A stretch of 16,845 nucleotides of DNA. It comes from an uncultured Ruminococcus sp. (GTDB lineage Bacteria; Bacillota; Clostridia; Oscillospirales; CAG-272). The notes under the pieces were generated by a model. It was not told where the DNA came from. It did not search any database and saw only the letters and a program-made list of their open reading frames with translations. The stretch covers positions 1-16,845 of the forward strand of contig CACZSA010000094.1 of assembly GCA_902783705.1 (NCBI GenBank), in the 5' to 3' direction. Positions 14,437 to 16,845 of this stretch are shown piece by piece. Within the stretch, counting starts at the first letter, position 1. Each line of letters starts with the position of its first letter. The translations under genes and the position numbers were made by a program.

Positions 14437-16845
14437 TTATATGACTGCCGCGAGGCTTCTCAGCCGGATCTTCACCGCGCCGAGGTTCGCGATCTCGTCG
14501 ATCTTGATCTGCGTGTAGTACTTGCCCGCGCCCTCGAGGATGCGCTTGACCTCGTCCGTCGTGATCGCGTCGACGCCGCATCCGAAGGACACGAGCTGAA
14601 CGAGCTGCACGTCCGGATTGACCGCCGCGTAAGCCGCCGCCCGGTACAGACGGGAGTGATAGGTCCACTGGTTGAGCACGTGCACGTCCGGGGTTTTCGC
14701 GAGGTGATAGACCGAATCCTCGGAGACGACCGCGAAGCCGAGCGAGACCGCCAGCTTGTCGATCCCGTGCCCGATCTCCGCGTCCGCGTGGTAGGGACGT
14801 CCGGCGAGGATCATCACCGGCTTTCCGTTTTCCCTTGCCCAGCGGACCGCCCGCTCGCCCTCCGCCTTGACCGCCGCGCCGAATTCCCGGAGCATGCGGA
14901 ACCCTTCGGCGACGGCATGGCGGATCTCGGCCTTCTTCATGCCCGGGTATTTGTCCTTGAATTCGCGCCAGAGCCCGTCCTCGAGCTCCCTTTCGCTGTC
15001 GAGGGAGAGGTAGGGATAGAGGAAGCGGACCTTCCTGAGGCTGTCCATATTGCCCCGGAGCAGCTCGCTGTAATACGCGACGACCGGGCAGTTGTAGTGG
15101 TTGTCGGAGGCGTGCTCGTCGAGGTTCCACGTCATCCGGGGGTAGAACACCGCCGGGACGCCCTCCGCGACGAGCTTTTCGATGTGCCCGTGCATGATCT
15201 TCGCCGGGTAGCAGGCCGTGTCGGAGGGGATCGAGAACTGCCCCGCCTCGTAGATCTTCTTCGACGACATGCCGGAGATCACCGGGGTGAACCCGAGCGA
15301 GCGGAAGACGCCGACCCAGAGGGGCAGGAGCTCGTACATGCCGAGGCAGAGGGGAAGCCCGATCGCGCCGCGCGGTCCGACCGCATCCGGAACGGTGTCC
15401 GGCGCGAGGGAGAGGAGATAGTTCCGCTTGAATTCGTGCAGGTTCGGGACGTCGCGGTTGACCTCGGCCTGCCCCGCGCCGCGCTCGCACTTGTTGCCGG
15501 AGATGAAGCGCTTGCCGCCGGAGAAGGTGTTGACCGTGAGGAGGCAGTGGTTGGTGCAGCCCTGGCAGGTCGCGGTCTTCGATGTGTGGGTGAAGGAGGC
15601 GAGGGCGGCCTCGGAGATGAGGCTCGACGGCGCGCCGGATTTTTCGGCCCGTTTTTTCGCGTAGAGCGCCGCGCCGTAGGCTCCCATGAGGCCCGCGATG
15701 TCGGGGCGCACGACCTCCCGCCCGATCTCCCGCTCGAAGGCGCGGAGGACGGCGTCGTTGTAGAAGGTCCCGCCCTGCACGACGATGTGCTGTCCGAGCT
15801 CGTCGGGGGAGTGCGCGCGGATGACCTTGTAGATCGCGTTCTTGACGACGGAGAGGGAGAGGCCCGCCGAGATGTCCTCCACGGTCGCGCCGTCCTTCTG
15901 GGATTGCTTGACCTGCGAGTTCATGAAGACGGTGCAGCGGCTGCCGAGGTTGACCGGAGCTTCGGCGAAGAGCGCGCGTTCGGCGAATTCGGCGGACGTG
16001 CAGCCCATGGAGCGGGCAAAGGTCTCGATGAAGGATCCGCATCCGGAGGAGCAGGCCTCGTTCAGCATGATGCGGTCGACCGCGCCGTTCTTGATCTTGA
16101 AGCACTTGATGTCCTGCCCGCCGATGTCGAGGATGAAGTCGACGTCGGGCATGAAGGTCTTCGCGGCAGTGTAGTGCGCAACCGTCTCGACGAGGCCGTA
16201 GTCGACGCCGAACGCATGCCGGATCAGCTCCTCGCCGTAACCCGTGACCGCCGCGCCGACGAAGGTGACGTCCACGGGGGCGGTGTCGTAGATGTTCGCG
16301 AGCTCGTCGCGCACGATCGAGACGGGATCGCCGTGGTTGGAGGCGTAATATGTATAGAGGAGCTCACCCGACGCGCCGATGACGGCGAGCTTGGTCGTCG
16401 TGGAGCCGCAGTCGATGCCGATCGTCGCCGTTCCGTGATACTCCGAGAGGGAGGCCACGGGGACGGACGCTTTTCTGTGCCGCGCGGAGAAGGCTTCGTA
16501 TTCCTCGCGGTTTCTGAAGAGCGGCTCGGTGCGGGTGGAGGTCGAGCGGATCTTCGCCCCTTCGATCCGGGCGATCAGGGTGTCGAGGGTGTGCAGGTCG
16601 ACGTCGTCCGAGACGCGGACGGTCCGGGAATAGAGTGCGGCGCCGAGAGAGACGGCGTTCCGGGCGTATTCCGGGAAGATGGCGTTCTCGGGGGTGAGGT
16701 GAAGCGTTTCGACGAAGCGTTCGCGCAGTCCCTTGCAGAAGTAGAGCGGTCCGCCGAGGAACATGACGCGTCCCTCGATGCGGCGGCCCTGCGCGAGTCC
16801 GGCGACGGTCTGGTTGACGACCGCCTGATAGATCGACGCGGCGAT
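14437..16845 (-). CDS. 2-hydroxyacyl-CoA dehydratase activase-related protein, N-terminal/central part (BadF/BcrA ATPase + DUF2229), 5' end outside window
   Basis: The frame is open to the right edge, giving 802 visible residues; the start lies outside. The first visible part is the end of one BadF/BadG/BcrA/BcrD ATPase domain (RVMFLGGPLYFCKGLRERF). A second complete ASKHA-type ATPase domain follows (visible residues about 141-395) with the phosphate loop IGIDCGSTTTKLAV and NEACSSGCGSFIE, where Cys265 and Cys269 resemble the cluster region of activators. Next is a Cys cluster C-x2-C-x3-C from CQGCTNHC (427, 430, 434) plus Cys453 in GNKCERG, a likely iron-sulfur site. A DUF2229-type region then follows (LPLCLGMYELLPLW, CPVVAYYSELLRGN), and the tail has LAGRPYHADAEIGHGID and VSFGCGVDAITTDE. 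It ends with RLRSLAAVI, the point where fused relatives continue into the domain encoded by the next gene. Role: ATP-driven electron delivery to a dehydratase-like partner, by family. Confidence 0.9.
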   Translation of the reverse strand: MAASIYQAVVNQTVAGLAQGRRIEGRVMFLGGPLYFCKGLRERFVETLHLTPENAIFPEYARNAVSLGAALYSRTVRVSDDVDLHTLDTLIARIEGAKIRSTSTRTEPLFRNREEYEAFSARHRKASVPVASLSEYHGTATIGIDCGSTTTKLAVIGASGELLYTYYASNHGDPVSIVRDELANIYDTAPVDVTFVGAAVTGYGEELIRHAFGVDYGLVETVAHYTAAKTFMPDVDFILDIGGQDIKCFKIKNGAVDRIMLNEACSSGCGSFIETFARSMGCTSAEFAERALFAEAPVNLGSRCTVFMNSQVKQSQKDGATVEDISAGLSLSVVKNAIYKVIRAHSPDELGQHIVVQGGTFYNDAVLRAFEREIGREVVRPDIAGLMGAYGAALYAKKRAEKSGAPSSLISEAALASFTHTSKTATCQGCTNHCLLTVNTFSGGKRFISGNKCERGAGQAEVNRDVPNLHEFKRNYLLSLAPDTVPDAVGPRGAIGLPLCLGMYELLPLWVGVFRSLGFTPVISGMSSKKIYEAGQFSIPSDTACYPAKIMHGHIEKLVAEGVPAVFYPRMTWNLDEHASDNHYNCPVVAYYSELLRGNMDSLRKVRFLYPYLSLDSERELEDGLWREFKDKYPGMKKAEIRHAVAEGFRMLREFGAAVKAEGERAVRWARENGKPVMILAGRPYHADAEIGHGIDKLAVSLGFAVVSEDSVYHLAKTPDVHVLNQWTYHSRLYRAAAYAAVNPDVQLVQLVSFGCGVDAITTDEVKRILEGAGKYYTQIKIDEIANLGAVKIRLRSLAAVI

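Noticed and set aside
13535..14518. Plus-strand open frame opposite the activase-related genes
   Set aside because: It spans the gap between two clear minus-strand genes and has shadow composition (Asp/Arg/Val/Glu-rich).

Overview
This GC-rich window looks like chromosomal DNA of an anaerobic Clostridia member, probably of the Oscillospiraceae/Ruminococcaceae type. The reasons are the Firmicutes-style order ecfA1-ecfA2-ecfT-truA, a zinc-finger ClpE-like unfoldase, a DUF5711-like protein, and a 2-hydroxyacyl-CoA dehydratase activase of the kind found in strict anaerobes. The taxonomic placement is inference. I see no phage genes, transposase, CRISPR array, tRNA or rRNA.

Layout. Positions 1-340 are non-coding as far as I can see: two strong hairpins, a tandem pair of ~57-bp repeats each holding a perfect dyad, and a near-consensus extended -10 promoter. 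From 376 a run of plus-strand genes follows, tightly packed with two 4-base overlaps: ruvC, a SAM-dependent methyltransferase, ecfA1, ecfA2, ecfT and truA. Next come a DUF5711-like membrane-anchored protein, a CvpA-family membrane protein and the ClpE-like unfoldase. A 367-bp gap (9823-10189) holds hairpins, a possible three-way-junction RNA and an AT-rich short-repeat array. Position 10190 starts a 947-residue P-type-ATPase-like protein that ends at a strong hairpin terminator. Two minus-strand genes converge on that terminator: the two halves of a 2-hydroxyacyl-CoA dehydratase activase-related protein. The upstream half runs off the right edge.

How the genes fit together. EcfA1, EcfA2 and EcfT form the energising module of an ECF vitamin/micronutrient importer. 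No substrate-binding S component is in view, so this is probably the shared (group II) module. RuvC, TruA and the methyltransferase are housekeeping DNA/RNA enzymes. The activase pair would supply ATP-driven low-potential electrons to a radical dehydratase, or serve an uncharacterised relative of it.

The most striking item is the protein at 10190-13033. It keeps the whole P-type ATPase architecture, but every catalytic signature I can align is altered: DKTGT, TGES, KGAP, DPPR, TGD and the first Asp of GDGxND. The frame is open throughout and has a good ribosome binding site. It looks like a maintained pseudo-ATPase rather than a decaying gene.
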